From positions 217,952-281,951 of the forward strand of contig NZ_JBBCOR010000006.1 of NCBI RefSeq assembly GCF_037151175.1: DNA of 64,000 bases. Reading direction: 5' to 3'. How positions within the stretch are numbered: the first letter of the stretch is position 1; the number at the start of each line of letters is the position of its first letter. The notes under the pieces are model-generated. The model was not told where the DNA came from and searched no databases. It saw nothing but the letters and a program-made list of their open reading frames with translations. Source of the DNA: Asaia sp003994335. Its GTDB lineage: Bacteria > Pseudomonadota > Alphaproteobacteria > Acetobacterales > Acetobacteraceae. The position numbers and the translations under genes were made by a program. This document shows, one piece after another, positions 1 to 8,564 of this stretch.

Positions 1-35
1 TCCCATGGCCAGAGGGAAACGCGCATTTATCGGGT

Positions 36-623
36 CTAGAGACTGACCAGATGGGCGCGAATCGCACTATAGGCGACGCTTACTGTCTTGAAGCGGTCCT
101 CGGCGGCGGGATCGCCCGAATTGGCATCAGGATGATGCTTGCGGGCCAGTTCCTTGTACCGGATCTTGAGGGCATCCACAGTCACAGGCCAGTCCAGCGC
201 GAGGGCGCGCAGATGGTCGCGCAGGGCAGGGGGCGCAGAGTCGCGACCCGGATTGTGACGTTGCTTCGCGGCCTGTGCGCGTCGCGCGCGCGTGGATGAG
301 AGGATATCGAGCGGGTCCAGCACTTCCTCTTCGTCGAAATTCTGGCCGCCACGTGTGCCGAGCTTCCAGGAGGGGCGTTGCCATGAGATGTCGGCGCGAA
401 GTTGGGCTTCAATCTGACCGGGCGTCATGCCCTTATAGAAATCCCAGCGCGCGTTGTATTGCCGCACATGTTCGAGACAGAACCAGAAATACTGTCTGAG
501 TTGCGTACGGTCCTTGGGCGCACGATATCCGGCATGTTCGGTGCAGCCGGGCATGTCGCAATAGCGCTCGGGCGCGTCGGGATCCGGGTCGAATGCCCTA
601 TGTCTGGTGGATTTGCGCTGCAT
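36..623 (-). CDS. J-domain (DnaJ-like) protein with N-terminal Cys/His cluster
   Basis: A 195-residue protein. The C-terminal 50 residues form a J domain with the HPD tripeptide at about 164-166 (KHHPDAN), which in this family stimulates the ATPase of an Hsp70 (DnaK) partner. The N-terminal part has C22, C27, C49 and H52 spaced like a small metal site; zinc binding is inference. It lacks the Gly/Phe and zinc-finger domains of true DnaJ, so it is a specialised co-chaperone. The frame stays open upstream to 923, but that part lies antisense to bolA; M at 623 is chosen because it is followed by a charged, conserved-looking N-terminus and leaves about 50 bp for divergent promoters with bolA. Confidence 0.8.
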   Translation of the reverse strand: MQRKSTRHRAFDPDPDAPERYCDMPGCTEHAGYRAPKDRTQLRQYFWFCLEHVRQYNARWDFYKGMTPGQIEAQLRADISWQRPSWKLGTRGGQNFDEEEVLDPLDILSSTRARRAQAAKQRHNPGRDSAPPALRDHLRALALDWPVTVDALKIRYKELARKHHPDANSGDPAAEDRFKTVSVAYSAIRAHLVSL

Positions 624-674
624 GATCGGGTTTATGTGCGTCCTAAGAGACGCCGATGCAAGAAGGGAGTGCTC

Positions 675-962
675 ATGACTGAACTGAAGGAACGCGCGGC
701 CAGAATGAAGCTGCGGCTTGACGAGGCGCTGCAGCCCGAAGCCCTGACCATTCGTGATGACAGTAAGCGTCATGCCAAGCATGCGGCGCGCAATGGCATT
801 GAGGGGGATGAAACCCATTTCACACTGACGATCGTCAGCGCGCGCTTCGATGGCATGAACCGGGTAGCCCGGCATCGACTGGTCAATGATCTGCTGAAGC
901 CGGAATTCGATACCGGACTGCATGCACTTTCGCTCACGCTCTCCACACCGGGTGGGGCATGA
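675..962 (+). CDS. BolA family protein
   Basis: A 95-residue protein with the BolA signature in order: a His-containing strand (THFTLTIVS), then F-x-G (ARFDGMN) and the R-H-R-x-V helix (VARHRLVNDLL). BolA proteins pair with monothiol glutaredoxins in Fe-S handling and influence cell morphology. The ATG at 675 is taken because the family N-terminus starts there, although the frame is open from 402. Its stop overlaps the start of the next gene (ATGA at 959-962), implying translational coupling. It is divergent from the J-domain gene; that pair is common in alphaproteobacteria. Confidence 0.85.
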   Translation: MTELKERAARMKLRLDEALQPEALTIRDDSKRHAKHAARNGIEGDETHFTLTIVSARFDGMNRVARHRLVNDLLKPEFDTGLHALSLTLSTPGGA

Positions 963-1582
963 AAGGGCAGGCCCTCGTGCAGTCTTCCCGCAGAGGGGCA
1001 GCGCCCCGACGTCTTGTGCTTGTCGCGCTATGCGGCCTACTCTCAGGCTGCGCGGTAAGGGGGCTGGACGGGCTCTCTCCTGAGCAGAAAAGCGCGGCTC
1101 ATCGCGTCGAGGCTTATCTGAACCGTCCGGTGATGTTGCAGGGCAATTTCACCCAGGTCGGTCCGCGCGACAATGGAGGCGCGGGGCGCTTCACCTATCA
1201 GCCAGGCGCGCTGGCCCTCGACTATCTTTCACCTCACCCCATGACCTTGCGGGCGAGCGGCGCTCATCTGGTGCTCGACGACTCGCAAACTGGCGCCGTG
1301 ACCCGGCTCAGCCTGTCGCGTAACCCGCTTGGCCTGCTCCTTCACGTGCCTGTGCGCTTTGGCGGCTCGATAAGGGTCACCGATATGCGTCGTGTGCCAG
1401 GCGCCAGCCAGATTTCTCTGGCCGAGGCCGATAATCCCTCGCAAGGGCTGCTCACCCTGCGCTTCATCGACCACGACCGGACTCTCGTTCTCTCGACGCT
1501 CGATGGGGTGGACGCACGGGGCAATCACATCGTGCTGTCGCTCGCCGATGTAAGTGAGACTGGCGTCTCCCCGAAAAACTGA
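959..1582 (+). CDS. LolA-like outer-membrane lipoprotein-sorting protein (lipoprotein)
   Basis: A 207-residue protein starting with a basic N-terminus, a hydrophobic stretch (20-30) and a lipobox Leu-Ser-Gly-Cys with lipidation Cys31. The mature part fits the LolA fold: a repeated beta pattern around 'GRFTYQPGALALDYLSP' and a late 'LRFIDHD' strand. Classical LolA is a soluble periplasmic carrier; a lipidated member resembles LolB or LolA-like lipoproteins, so its exact role in lipoprotein transfer is inference. It is translationally coupled to bolA. Its last 58 bp overlap the convergent lipB gene. Confidence 0.7.
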   Translation: MKGQALVQSSRRGAAPRRLVLVALCGLLSGCAVRGLDGLSPEQKSAAHRVEAYLNRPVMLQGNFTQVGPRDNGGAGRFTYQPGALALDYLSPHPMTLRASGAHLVLDDSQTGAVTRLSLSRNPLGLLLHVPVRFGGSIRVTDMRRVPGASQISLAEADNPSQGLLTLRFIDHDRTLVLSTLDGVDARGNHIVLSLADVSETGVSPKN

Positions 1583-2250
1583 GCCCAGGTCGACAGAAGG
1601 GCGTGATCGAGAGCGTCCATTGAGAGGTCGGGGTTGAACCGCCTGATGCTGGTCACCCCGTATTCCCTGATCCCGCAGGGGATGATCCCCTCAAAATCGG
1701 CGAGATCCGGGTCCAGATTGATCGCTATCCCATGCCAGGATACCCAGCGACTGAGCCTGATCCCCAGAGCGGCGATCTTGGTTTCCTGACCCGTTATCGG
1801 GTCATCGACCCAGACACCGATTCGACCGCATTCGGCCCGCCCCTTGATGCCGAGCATTGAGAGACTGGCGATGATCCATCTCTCCAGGCTTTGAACGAAG
1901 GCACGCAGATCACGCGGCGGGGTCGGCCCGTGGGCGCGCTGCAGATCAAGCATCACATAAACGATGCGTTGCCCTGGGCCATGATAGGTCCATTGGCCGC
2001 CCCGCCCAGCGTCATAGGTTGGCAGGTTTTCCGGGTTGATCAGATCGTCAGCCTTGGCCGAGGTGCCCGCGGTATAAAGACGCGGATGTTCCAGAAACCA
2101 GAGCAACTCTTCTGCTTTGCCAGATCGGATCGCCGCTGCCCTTTCCTGCATGGCGGTCAGTGCATGGTCATAGGAAACGAGGTCTTTCTCTCGTTTCCAG
2201 GATATTTTCTTAAAAATCGCCTTTTCCGCGATTGCCTGCTCATCACTCAT
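1525..2250 (-). CDS. lipB: Octanoyl-[acyl-carrier-protein]:protein N-octanoyltransferase LipB
   Basis: A 241-residue protein that moves octanoyl from ACP to lipoyl domains, the first step of lipoate attachment for pyruvate and 2-oxoglutarate dehydrogenases. Family marks: the 'RGGQWTYHGPGQ' substrate loop, the catalytic Lys at about 158 (TKIAALGIR) and the acyl-thioester Cys at about 192 (IIPCGIREYGVTS). Length is normal with a slightly extended C-terminus, which runs into the 3' end of the convergent LolA-like gene. The start at 2250 gives a short N-terminal extension and faces the tRNA-Leu promoter region. Confidence 0.93.
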   Translation of the reverse strand: MSDEQAIAEKAIFKKISWKREKDLVSYDHALTAMQERAAAIRSGKAEELLWFLEHPRLYTAGTSAKADDLINPENLPTYDAGRGGQWTYHGPGQRIVYVMLDLQRAHGPTPPRDLRAFVQSLERWIIASLSMLGIKGRAECGRIGVWVDDPITGQETKIAALGIRLSRWVSWHGIAINLDPDLADFEGIIPCGIREYGVTSIRRFNPDLSMDALDHALLSTWAQFFGETPVSLTSASDSTM

Positions 2251-2307
2251 CGGCTATAGCCCCCTTCACACGAGCGGTATCGCCCAGAGCGGGCCGCTTG
2301 TCACGAT

Positions 2308-2393
2308 GCGGTCGTGGCGGAATGGTAGACGCGCAAGCTTGAGGTGCTTGTGGGGGCAACCCCGTGGAAGTTCGAGTCTTCTCGACCGCACCA
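2308..2393 (+). tRNA. tRNA-Leu (GAG)
   Basis: An 86-nt cloverleaf with encoded CCA. Acceptor arms GCGGTCG (2308-2314) and CGACCGC (2383-2389) pair perfectly. The anticodon stem is CAAGC/GCTTG around loop TTGAGGT, giving anticodon GAG. A long variable arm typical of class II tRNAs is present (TGGGGGCAACCCC region), and the T-loop TTCGAGT is intact. Confidence 0.95.
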
Positions 2394-2397
2394 TCGG

Positions 2398-2430
2398 AAC
2401 TGGATGCACCCCCTTCGGGGGGTGCCAGTT
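2398..2430 (+). terminator. UUCG-capped hairpin after tRNA-Leu
   Basis: AACTG (2398-2402) and GCACCCCC (2406-2413) pair with GGGGGTGC (2418-2425) and CAGTT (2426-2430) around a TTCG tetraloop, with a 3-nt bulge. It begins 5 nt after the tRNA CCA. There is no T-tract, so it may be a processing or stability hairpin, or a terminator of unusual kind. Confidence 0.5.
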
Positions 2431-2682
2431 CATCCCCGGTTCGACCGGCTCCCCCAAAAATACGCAAAATGAAATGAACTTTCGTTAACGGTCAGTCTTG
2501 TTAACGCATGACGATTCATGTTTTTTTCACCTCTGCCATCACTTTGTCGAAGTCTTGTTGCTAGAGAGTGGTTGCGAGACAGTCGTCGTGTAAGTTGGCA
2601 CGCGGTTGAAGGGTAAAGGCAAGATCAAATCCCCCTTCGGTCGCTGTTCCATACTCCTACAAAGATCTAAAGGTCGGATAAC

Positions 2683-3558
2683 GTGATCAAGCCGCTCAGA
2701 AAAGCAGTACTCCCCGTTGCGGGTATGGGAACGCGCTTTCTTCCTGCAACCAAGGCCATGCCGAAGGAAATGCTGCCGGTCGTGGACCGCCCGCTGATCC
2801 AGTATGCGATCGATGAAGCGCGCAAGGCCGGTATCGATCAGTTCTGCCTGATTACCGGCCGTGGCAAGGACAGCCTGATCGATTATTTCGACGTTGCCTT
2901 CGAACTGGAGACGACCCTTCGCGAGCGCGGCAAGAATGCTCTGCTGGAAACGCTGCAGCCGAGCTCGATCGAGGCGGGTTCGCTTGCAGCGGTCCGTCAG
3001 CAGGAGCCTCTTGGGCTTGGCCACGCCATCTGGTGTGCGCGCTCCTTCATCGGTGACGATCCGTTCGCCATTCTCCTCCCTGATGACATCGTTCAGGGTG
3101 AGAAGGGCTGCGTGGCCCAACTGGTCGAGGTATACAATCAGACCGGCGGCAACGTGGTTGCCGTGTCCGAGGTCCCCAAGGAACACACGAACCGCTACGG
3201 CATTCTCGATGTCGGCAAGGATGACGGCAAGCTGGTCGAGGTCAAGGGGCTGGTTGAGAAGCCCAATCCCGAGGATGCTCCCTCCAATCTGTCGATCATC
3301 GGCCGCTATGTCCTTCTGCCCGAGATCATGACGCATCTTTCCAAGCTGGAGCGCGGCGCAGGCGGCGAAGTGCAGCTCACCGACGCCATGGCGAAGATGA
3401 TCGGCCATGCGCCGTTCCATGGGCTGCGCTATGAGGGCACGCGCTATGATTGCGGTGACAAGGCCGGGTATCTGGAGGCGCAGATTGCCTTCGCGCTCGA
3501 GCGGCCTGATCTGCGTGAAGCCATGCGTGGGTTCATCAAGAAATACGCCAATGCCTGA
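2683..3558 (+). CDS. galU: UTP-glucose-1-phosphate uridylyltransferase
   Basis: A 291-residue enzyme making UDP-glucose from UTP and glucose 1-phosphate for cellulose, exopolysaccharide and LPS synthesis. The N-terminal nucleotidyltransferase motif (residues 8-35) has G-M-G-T-R-F-L-P-A-T-K and the following K-E-M-L-P; 'LPDDIV' and 'VEKP' motifs follow in order. It starts at a GTG preceded by an AAGGTCGG ribosome-binding site. Its TGA overlaps the ATG of the phosphohexomutase gene (TGATG), so the two form an operon from glucose 6-phosphate to UDP-glucose. The roughly 250-bp leader upstream is AT-rich and likely carries the promoter. Confidence 0.95.
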   Translation: MIKPLRKAVLPVAGMGTRFLPATKAMPKEMLPVVDRPLIQYAIDEARKAGIDQFCLITGRGKDSLIDYFDVAFELETTLRERGKNALLETLQPSSIEAGSLAAVRQQEPLGLGHAIWCARSFIGDDPFAILLPDDIVQGEKGCVAQLVEVYNQTGGNVVAVSEVPKEHTNRYGILDVGKDDGKLVEVKGLVEKPNPEDAPSNLSIIGRYVLLPEIMTHLSKLERGAGGEVQLTDAMAKMIGHAPFHGLRYEGTRYDCGDKAGYLEAQIAFALERPDLREAMRGFIKKYANA

Positions 3559-4988
3559 TGGACTTTATGTTCCGGCATGAGTTCCACCCGACGATCCTGC
3601 GAGAATACGATATTCGCGGGATTGTCGGTACGACGCTTTTCGATAACGACGCCCAGGCCCTGGGCGTCGTTTTTGCGTTGATCCTGCGGGAGAATGGCGC
3701 CCAGGACGTTGTGGTCGGTCACGATGGCCGCACCTCCTCTCCCGCACTGGAGCGCGCTCTGATTAATGGGCTCATCAGCGGGGGAATGCGCGTGCAGCGC
3801 ATCGGATGTTGCCCCACCCCCATGCTCTATCACGCATCCCATGAGATGGGGGCTTCGGGCGCGATCATGGTAACGGGCAGCCATAACCCTGTGGGTTATA
3901 ACGGCTTCAAGCTCATGCTGCGCAACCAACCCTTCTACGGTGAGGCCTTGCGGCAGGTGGCAACGCTTCTGGGTCGGGGAGTGGTTCAGACGGCAGAGCT
4001 TGGCAGCCTGGCCAATATCGAATCGCTCGACAGCTACTGTCGCGCCCTTCTTTCAGCCTTGCGTGCAAAGGGACGCCCACTGCGTGTGGTGTGGGATAAT
4101 GCGAATAGCTCCGCAGGCAGAGTGCTCGAGGCTCTGGTCGCGCGCCTGCCGGGAACACATGTCATTCTCAACGCGGAGATAGATGGCAATTTTCCGGCCC
4201 ACCATCCGGACCCGACCTTGCCGGAGAACATGGTGCAACTGCGCGACGCAGTGCTTCACCATCGCGCAGATATCGGGTTCGGTTTTGACGGCGATGCCGA
4301 CCGCATGGGCGTTATCGACGAGCAGGGCAGGATTATCCCTGCGGACATGCTGAGTCTGATCTTGGCGCAGGCGATCCTAGAAGAACGGCCCGGGGCCAGG
4401 ATTCTTGGCGACGTCAAGATGTCACAGGTTCTTTTCGACGGTATCGTCGCGGCTGGTGGAAAAGCGGCTCTTTGTCCGAGTGGGCACTCCGAGGTGAAGA
4501 ACGCCATGCGCGAAACGGGGGCCGTCTTCGCCGGTGAAATGTCGGGTCACTTCTTCTTCGCCGATCGCTGGCCCGGCTTCGACGACGGGCTCTACGCCGC
4601 CATGCGGATGATCGACTTCCTGGCACATCAGTCCCGCCCTGTTTCGGTGCTGCATGAAGCGCTACCGCGCGCTGTCGCCACGCCCGAGATCAGATTCGCG
4701 TGCCCTGATCACCGCAAATTTCAGGTGATCGACGCCGTGATCGCGCGATGCAGGGCGGCAGGGATGGAGATGACGCTGATCGATGGCATGAGGGTGCGTG
4801 AAAAGGGGGGCTGGTGGCTGCTCAGGGCCTCCAACACCCAGCCAGCCCTTGTTGCGCGCGCTGAGGGACAGGATGAAACGGTCTGCGCGGCGCTTCTGGC
4901 ACGGGTCGATGAAATGCTTGCGAGGGTCGGGATCGAGAGGCCGAAAAACAACGATGCTGACGCGGCAGATGCGAGGCACGGCGCATGA
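3558..4988 (+). CDS. Phosphoglucomutase/phosphomannomutase (alpha-D-phosphohexomutase)
   Basis: A 476-residue protein interconverting hexose 1- and 6-phosphates. The phosphoserine loop is T-G-S-H-N-P with Ser108; the metal loop is D-G-D-A-D-R near residue 245; the sugar-specificity loop 'GEMSGHFFF' lies near 330; a C-terminal phosphate-binding region follows. These are the four domains of the family in order. Whether it favours glucose or mannose cannot be told from the sequence; coupling to galU suggests glucose phosphate supply, as in PMM/PGM enzymes. Its stop overlaps the start of the next small gene (ATGA). Confidence 0.9.
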   Translation: MDFMFRHEFHPTILREYDIRGIVGTTLFDNDAQALGVVFALILRENGAQDVVVGHDGRTSSPALERALINGLISGGMRVQRIGCCPTPMLYHASHEMGASGAIMVTGSHNPVGYNGFKLMLRNQPFYGEALRQVATLLGRGVVQTAELGSLANIESLDSYCRALLSALRAKGRPLRVVWDNANSSAGRVLEALVARLPGTHVILNAEIDGNFPAHHPDPTLPENMVQLRDAVLHHRADIGFGFDGDADRMGVIDEQGRIIPADMLSLILAQAILEERPGARILGDVKMSQVLFDGIVAAGGKAALCPSGHSEVKNAMRETGAVFAGEMSGHFFFADRWPGFDDGLYAAMRMIDFLAHQSRPVSVLHEALPRAVATPEIRFACPDHRKFQVIDAVIARCRAAGMEMTLIDGMRVREKGGWWLLRASNTQPALVARAEGQDETVCAALLARVDEMLARVGIERPKNNDADAADARHGA

Positions 4989-5161
4989 AGCACGACGTAA
5001 GTTTCTTCGAGCCCGGTCAGTTCGTTTCCCATCCGCATTGCCCTGACTGGGGTATTGGTCAAATTCAGAGCGTTACGGGTCACCGTGTCACGGTCAATTT
5101 CGAGAATCAGGGAAAGGTCCTGATCAATACGATGCTCGTCGATCTTGTGGTGATCGAGTGA
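4985..5161 (+). CDS. DUF3553 small protein
   Basis: A 58-residue ORF beginning MKHDVSFFEPGQFVSHP and ending in LVDLVVIE. The pattern 'G-x-F-V-x-H-P-x-x-x-D-W-G-x-G-Q-I' followed by a beta-rich 'VTVNFENQGK' matches DUF3553, a small SH3/Tudor-like barrel related to the CarD N-terminus. Function is unknown. Translationally coupled to the phosphohexomutase (ATGA) and followed 16 bp later by comF, so it is part of the same transcription unit. Confidence 0.85.
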   Translation: MKHDVSFFEPGQFVSHPHCPDWGIGQIQSVTGHRVTVNFENQGKVLINTMLVDLVVIE

Positions 5162-5177
5162 TCGCTCCGCGAGCCTC

Positions 5178-5957
5178 ATGACGCCTTTCCGCAAGCTGGC
5201 TCGCGCGGGGCTCGATTTTCTCTTTCCCCCGATCTGTCTTGCATGCAGTGCCGAAACCGGCTCATCAGGGCTTGTCTGTGCTGCCTGCTTCACCGGGCTG
5301 TCGCATCTCACCGGTGCGTGCACACGGTGTGCCTTGCCTCTCCCCGCGCCGGATTATGCGGATTCCCGAGGGTATTGCCCCTCCTGTGCGCAGTCTCCCC
5401 CCCTGTGGCACGCAGCCCGCGCGGCTTTCCAGTATGAGGGGACCGCGCGCAGGCTCGTACTTCAGCTGAAATACGCCGATCGGCTCGACATTACGCCGTT
5501 CCTCACCAGAGCGATGCAACAAGGCGGGGCGGACATTCTCGCAGAGGCCGAATGCCTCGTGCCGGTCCCGTTGCACAGGCATCGTTTCTGGCACAGGCGC
5601 TTCAATCAGGCGGCTATTCTGGCGCGTGTCCTGTCGCGCTCGGCGCCTCAGGCGCGCCTTATTCCGGATGCCCTTATCCGGAGACGGGCGACGAAAACGC
5701 TCGCACGGCTCGATCCCGGTGAAAGGCGTCGTGCGCTTGGAGATGCATTCGTTCTTCGCCCGGCTGCGCGTATCCGCGTGGCAGGGCGGCATGTCGTTCT
5801 GGTCGATGATATCTTGACCACCGGCGCTACCGCCTCCATCTGCGCATCAAGGCTCCTCCAGGCGGGTGCGCGGCGTGTGGACCTGCTCGTTGCAGCCCGG
5901 GCAGTGAAACACGTGGCCTCTGACCCAGGGGGAGACATCATTGACGCAGAGGAGTGA
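5178..5957 (+). CDS. ComF family phosphoribosyltransferase-like protein
   Basis: A 259-residue protein. N-terminal C-x2-C pairs (CLAC, CAAC, CTRC, CPSC) form the zinc-binding double-zinc-ribbon part, followed by the PRTase-type domain with a near-C-terminal PRPP loop 'VVLVDDILTTGAT'. ComF proteins are linked to DNA uptake in competent bacteria, but most homologues have no proven role. It ends 9 bp before the glutaredoxin start, in one operon. Confidence 0.88.
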   Translation: MTPFRKLARAGLDFLFPPICLACSAETGSSGLVCAACFTGLSHLTGACTRCALPLPAPDYADSRGYCPSCAQSPPLWHAARAAFQYEGTARRLVLQLKYADRLDITPFLTRAMQQGGADILAEAECLVPVPLHRHRFWHRRFNQAAILARVLSRSAPQARLIPDALIRRRATKTLARLDPGERRRALGDAFVLRPAARIRVAGRHVVLVDDILTTGATASICASRLLQAGARRVDLLVAARAVKHVASDPGGDIIDAEE

Positions 5958-5966
5958 TCCCCCAAC

Positions 5967-6227
5967 GTGGCGAAGATCGAGATCTATACCCAACCTGGCT
6001 GCCCTTACTGCGTACGCGCGGTGCAGATTCTTGCCTCGAAAAAACTCCCTTTCACCGAAATCGATGCTCCCCATGGCACGCAGGCGCGCCTCGACTCCAT
6101 CAGTCGTTCGGGCGGGGGGCGCACTGTGCCGCAGATTTTCGTCGATGGGTGCTGCCTTGGGGGCTGCACCGATCTGATGCAGCTGGAATCGACCGGGGAA
6201 CTCGACAGGATTCTCGCTCAGGAATGA
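5967..6227 (+). CDS. grxC: Glutaredoxin 3
   Basis: An 86-residue dithiol glutaredoxin with active site C-P-Y-C at residues 12-15, the cis-Pro motif T-V-P-Q-I-F and the glutathione-binding G-G-C-T-D. It reduces disulfides and glutathionylated proteins in the cytoplasm. GTG start directly after comF. Its stop overlaps the next start. Neighbouring comF-grxC-DUF1178 is a recurring alphaproteobacterial set. Confidence 0.93.
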   Translation: MAKIEIYTQPGCPYCVRAVQILASKKLPFTEIDAPHGTQARLDSISRSGGGRTVPQIFVDGCCLGGCTDLMQLESTGELDRILAQE

Positions 6228-6661
6228 TCTGCTATCGCCTGCATTGCCCGACGGGGCATGAATTTGAGGGGTGGTTCCCCTCGGGTGACGCTTTCGATCG
6301 ACAGAAGGAAACCGGGCTCGTCTCCTGTCCCGAGTGTGGCGCGACGGAAGTATCCAAAAGCCTCATGGCGCCTGCGCTCGCCAGACCCGCCATAGCGCGA
6401 AAAGACCCTGCGCCGCTCTCTCCGGTAGATCAGCTGCGCCTTGCCCTGCGTCAGCTGCGGAAAGAGGTTGAGGCGCAGTGCGAAGACGTGGGTGATCGAT
6501 TTGCCGAAGAGGCGTTGAGGCGTCATGATGCGAACCAGGATGGTGACCGGCAACCGGCGCGCGGCATCTATGGCACGATGAGCGATACCGAACGCGAAAG
6601 GCTCGAAGATGAAGGCGTGGACTTTACCCCGGTTCCGTGGATCGATCGCTCGGATAACTGA
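6224..6661 (+). CDS. DUF1178 family protein
   Basis: A 145-residue protein. The N-terminus has a rubredoxin-like metal site: Cys3 (MICYRLHC) and a C-P-E-C-G knuckle, as in DUF1178 members. The middle is charged and helical; the C-terminus has the family ending 'DFTPVPW'. Function unknown. The ATG at 6224 overlaps the glutaredoxin stop, so it is coupled. Confidence 0.87.
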   Translation: MICYRLHCPTGHEFEGWFPSGDAFDRQKETGLVSCPECGATEVSKSLMAPALARPAIARKDPAPLSPVDQLRLALRQLRKEVEAQCEDVGDRFAEEALRRHDANQDGDRQPARGIYGTMSDTERERLEDEGVDFTPVPWIDRSDN

Positions 6662-7172
6662 CCGCGTCGCAGGCCGATCTGTCGAACGTTTGTCGGTCGT
6701 GCGTCCAGCGGTTGTGCGGTGCCTCGTCCTGTGTTCGCTTCTCCTTCTTGCCCTCTCTTCTCCGTCCCGAGATGCCTTTGCCCAGATTGCGGGTAATCCG
6801 CCAGCTCCTGAGGAGGGGCTGTGGCTGGCGCAGGATCACGATGGTGTGTTCCAGATTGGACATTGTGGCGATACGCTCTGCGGAAGGCTGATCGGCATGC
6901 AATATGACGGGCCTGTTCCCAAGGATGTGTGGGGACGTTCACAATGTGGGCTGGTCATGCTGACCGATTTCCGACTAATCAGGGACGAGAACGTGTGGCG
7001 GGGGCATATCCTCGACCCGGAGACCGGACGGACCTACGACGCCCGTATCCATGCCGAGTCGTCTGAGGTGCTCAAGCTGCGCGGGTTCATTCTGGGAATC
7101 CCCCTCTTCGGCAAGACGCAGACCTGGACCCGTTATCACGGCACGATCGGTCCGGAGTGCAAACTGCCCTGA
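6609..7172 (+). CDS. DUF2147 domain exported protein
   Basis: Up to 187 residues. After a hydrophobic stretch (CLVLCSLLLLALS) and probable cleavage near 'DAFAQ', the mature part has DUF2147 features: 'GLWLAQDHDGVFQI', two Cys (HCGDTLCG), 'GHILDPETGRTY' and 'LKLRGFILGIPLFGKTQTWTR'. It is therefore a small periplasmic beta protein of unknown role. The annotated start overlaps the DUF1178 gene by 53 bp; TTG 6690 or GTG 6699 would remove the overlap and leave a more typical signal peptide, so the start is uncertain. Confidence 0.8.
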   Translation: MKAWTLPRFRGSIARITDRVAGRSVERLSVVRPAVVRCLVLCSLLLLALSSPSRDAFAQIAGNPPAPEEGLWLAQDHDGVFQIGHCGDTLCGRLIGMQYDGPVPKDVWGRSQCGLVMLTDFRLIRDENVWRGHILDPETGRTYDARIHAESSEVLKLRGFILGIPLFGKTQTWTRYHGTIGPECKLP

Positions 7173-7207
7173 GCGGGAGGATCGCTCGAGGAGCTTGAGA
7201 GCAGAAC

Positions 7208-8470
7208 ATGACGACTTCGCTTTCCCGTCGCGGCTTTGCGTTGGGTACATTGGGACTTCTGGGCTGTGGCCACGCGCTGGCACAGGACGCAACGGATCAG
7301 GCACCGGCCACACCGCCGCCGCCGCCCAAACCGGTCTCCAAGACCATCTGCTTCGTAGGCGGCTACACCAAGCATGCGCCTCCGGGTGGCGCGGGCAATG
7401 GCGAAGGTATTGCGGTGTTCGAGATGGATCGCCAGACCGGCGTTCTGACTCCGGTGACGACTTTTACCGATATTGCCAGCCCCTCTTTCATCACCCTGTC
7501 TCACGACAAGCGCTTTCTCTACGCGCTGAGCGAGATCGACGATTTCAACAAGGATGGTGACGGCTCGGTCACGGCCTTCGCGGTGGATCGCAAGACCGGT
7601 TCGCTCAAGAAGCTGAATGCCGTCAGCTCCGGTGGCGCGGTACCCGCGCATCTGAGCGTTCACCACTCGGGACGATACATTCTGGTGGCGAATTACATGG
7701 GTGGCTCTGTAGCTGTACTGCCCATCCGTCCCGATGGCTCGCTCGGACCGGCAACCGATGTGGTGCATAATACGGGACCCCGCCAGCCCGAGCGCGCCGC
7801 TGACAACCCCCAGGGCAATTTCGCGGTTTCGGATCACTCGGGCTCGCATCCCCACATGATTCAGAGCGATCCGAGCGGAAAGTTCGTAATCGCCGATGAT
7901 GCAGGGCTCGATCGCGTCTATGTCTGGACGCTCAACCTCCAGACCGGCAAGCTCGTTCCGGCCAAGACGCCCTATTACGACATGACGCCGGGCAGTGCTC
8001 CCCGTCACTTCCAGTTCAACCGCTCCGGCAAGCTGATGTATAATCTGTGCGAGCAGGACTCGAAGATCGTTGTCAGCGCCTTCGATCCCCAGACCGGTGC
8101 GATCAACAACCTGCAATCGGTCAGCACGGTCACGTCGCATTTCCGCGGCAGCACTCTGGCCGCCGAGATCCTGATCTCAGCTGATGACCGTTTTGTCTAT
8201 GCGTCGAACCGACTTGGTGACTCGCTGGCCGTGTTCAAGGTTGGGGAGGATGGAACCCTGACCCTGCAGGACGAAGCCTGGATGCATGCCGATTACGGCC
8301 GCGCCATGATGTTCGACCCTTCGGGCAGCTTCCTCTTCTGCGCTAATCAGCGCAGCGATGCCGTGACCTCGTTCCGCATCGACAAGGCCAGCGGCCAGCT
8401 CGGATTTACCGAGAACTTCACACCGGTGGGCAGCCCGACCACCTTTGCTTTCATGGATACCGAAATCTGA
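7208..8470 (+). CDS. Exported lactonase family protein (beta-propeller)
   Basis: A 420-residue protein. The start 'TTSLSRRGFALGTLGLLGCG' looks like a Tat signal (twin Arg then hydrophobic), followed by a Pro-rich linker and a seven-bladed propeller with repeats of 'S-x-D-x-R-F-x-Y' (HDKRFLYALSE, SADDRFVYASN) and 'D-x-x-T-G-x-L'. This is the 6-phosphogluconolactonase/YbhE (Pgl) lactonase family. In acetic acid bacteria such periplasmic lactonases would open the gluconolactone made by membrane glucose dehydrogenase; this substrate is inference. Confidence 0.85.
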   Translation: MTTSLSRRGFALGTLGLLGCGHALAQDATDQAPATPPPPPKPVSKTICFVGGYTKHAPPGGAGNGEGIAVFEMDRQTGVLTPVTTFTDIASPSFITLSHDKRFLYALSEIDDFNKDGDGSVTAFAVDRKTGSLKKLNAVSSGGAVPAHLSVHHSGRYILVANYMGGSVAVLPIRPDGSLGPATDVVHNTGPRQPERAADNPQGNFAVSDHSGSHPHMIQSDPSGKFVIADDAGLDRVYVWTLNLQTGKLVPAKTPYYDMTPGSAPRHFQFNRSGKLMYNLCEQDSKIVVSAFDPQTGAINNLQSVSTVTSHFRGSTLAAEILISADDRFVYASNRLGDSLAVFKVGEDGTLTLQDEAWMHADYGRAMMFDPSGSFLFCANQRSDAVTSFRIDKASGQLGFTENFTPVGSPTTFAFMDTEI

Positions 8471-8564
8471 GGGTCATGCGGCGCGTGGCGGGAGATCATC
8501 TCCTCATGCGCAGCAGGGGAAAGGGGACACCAGCTGGGTTGTCCCCTCCGATCCCGAACGGCCC

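Noticed and set aside
2431..2456. Short stretch resembling a tRNA 3' end (GGTTCGACCGG then CTCCCCCA)
   Set aside because: The T-stem does not pair with a 7-nt loop and there is no acceptor partner upstream, so it is not a tRNA.
2539..3420. 293-codon minus-strand frame over galU
   Set aside because: It lies antisense to a textbook galU gene, with no ribosome-binding site or family pattern; typical shadow in GC-rich DNA.
7208..8470. Assigning the lactonase as the cytoplasmic 6-phosphogluconolactonase of the pentose phosphate pathway
   Set aside because: The N-terminal Tat-like signal points to export, so the cytoplasmic pathway role is unlikely.
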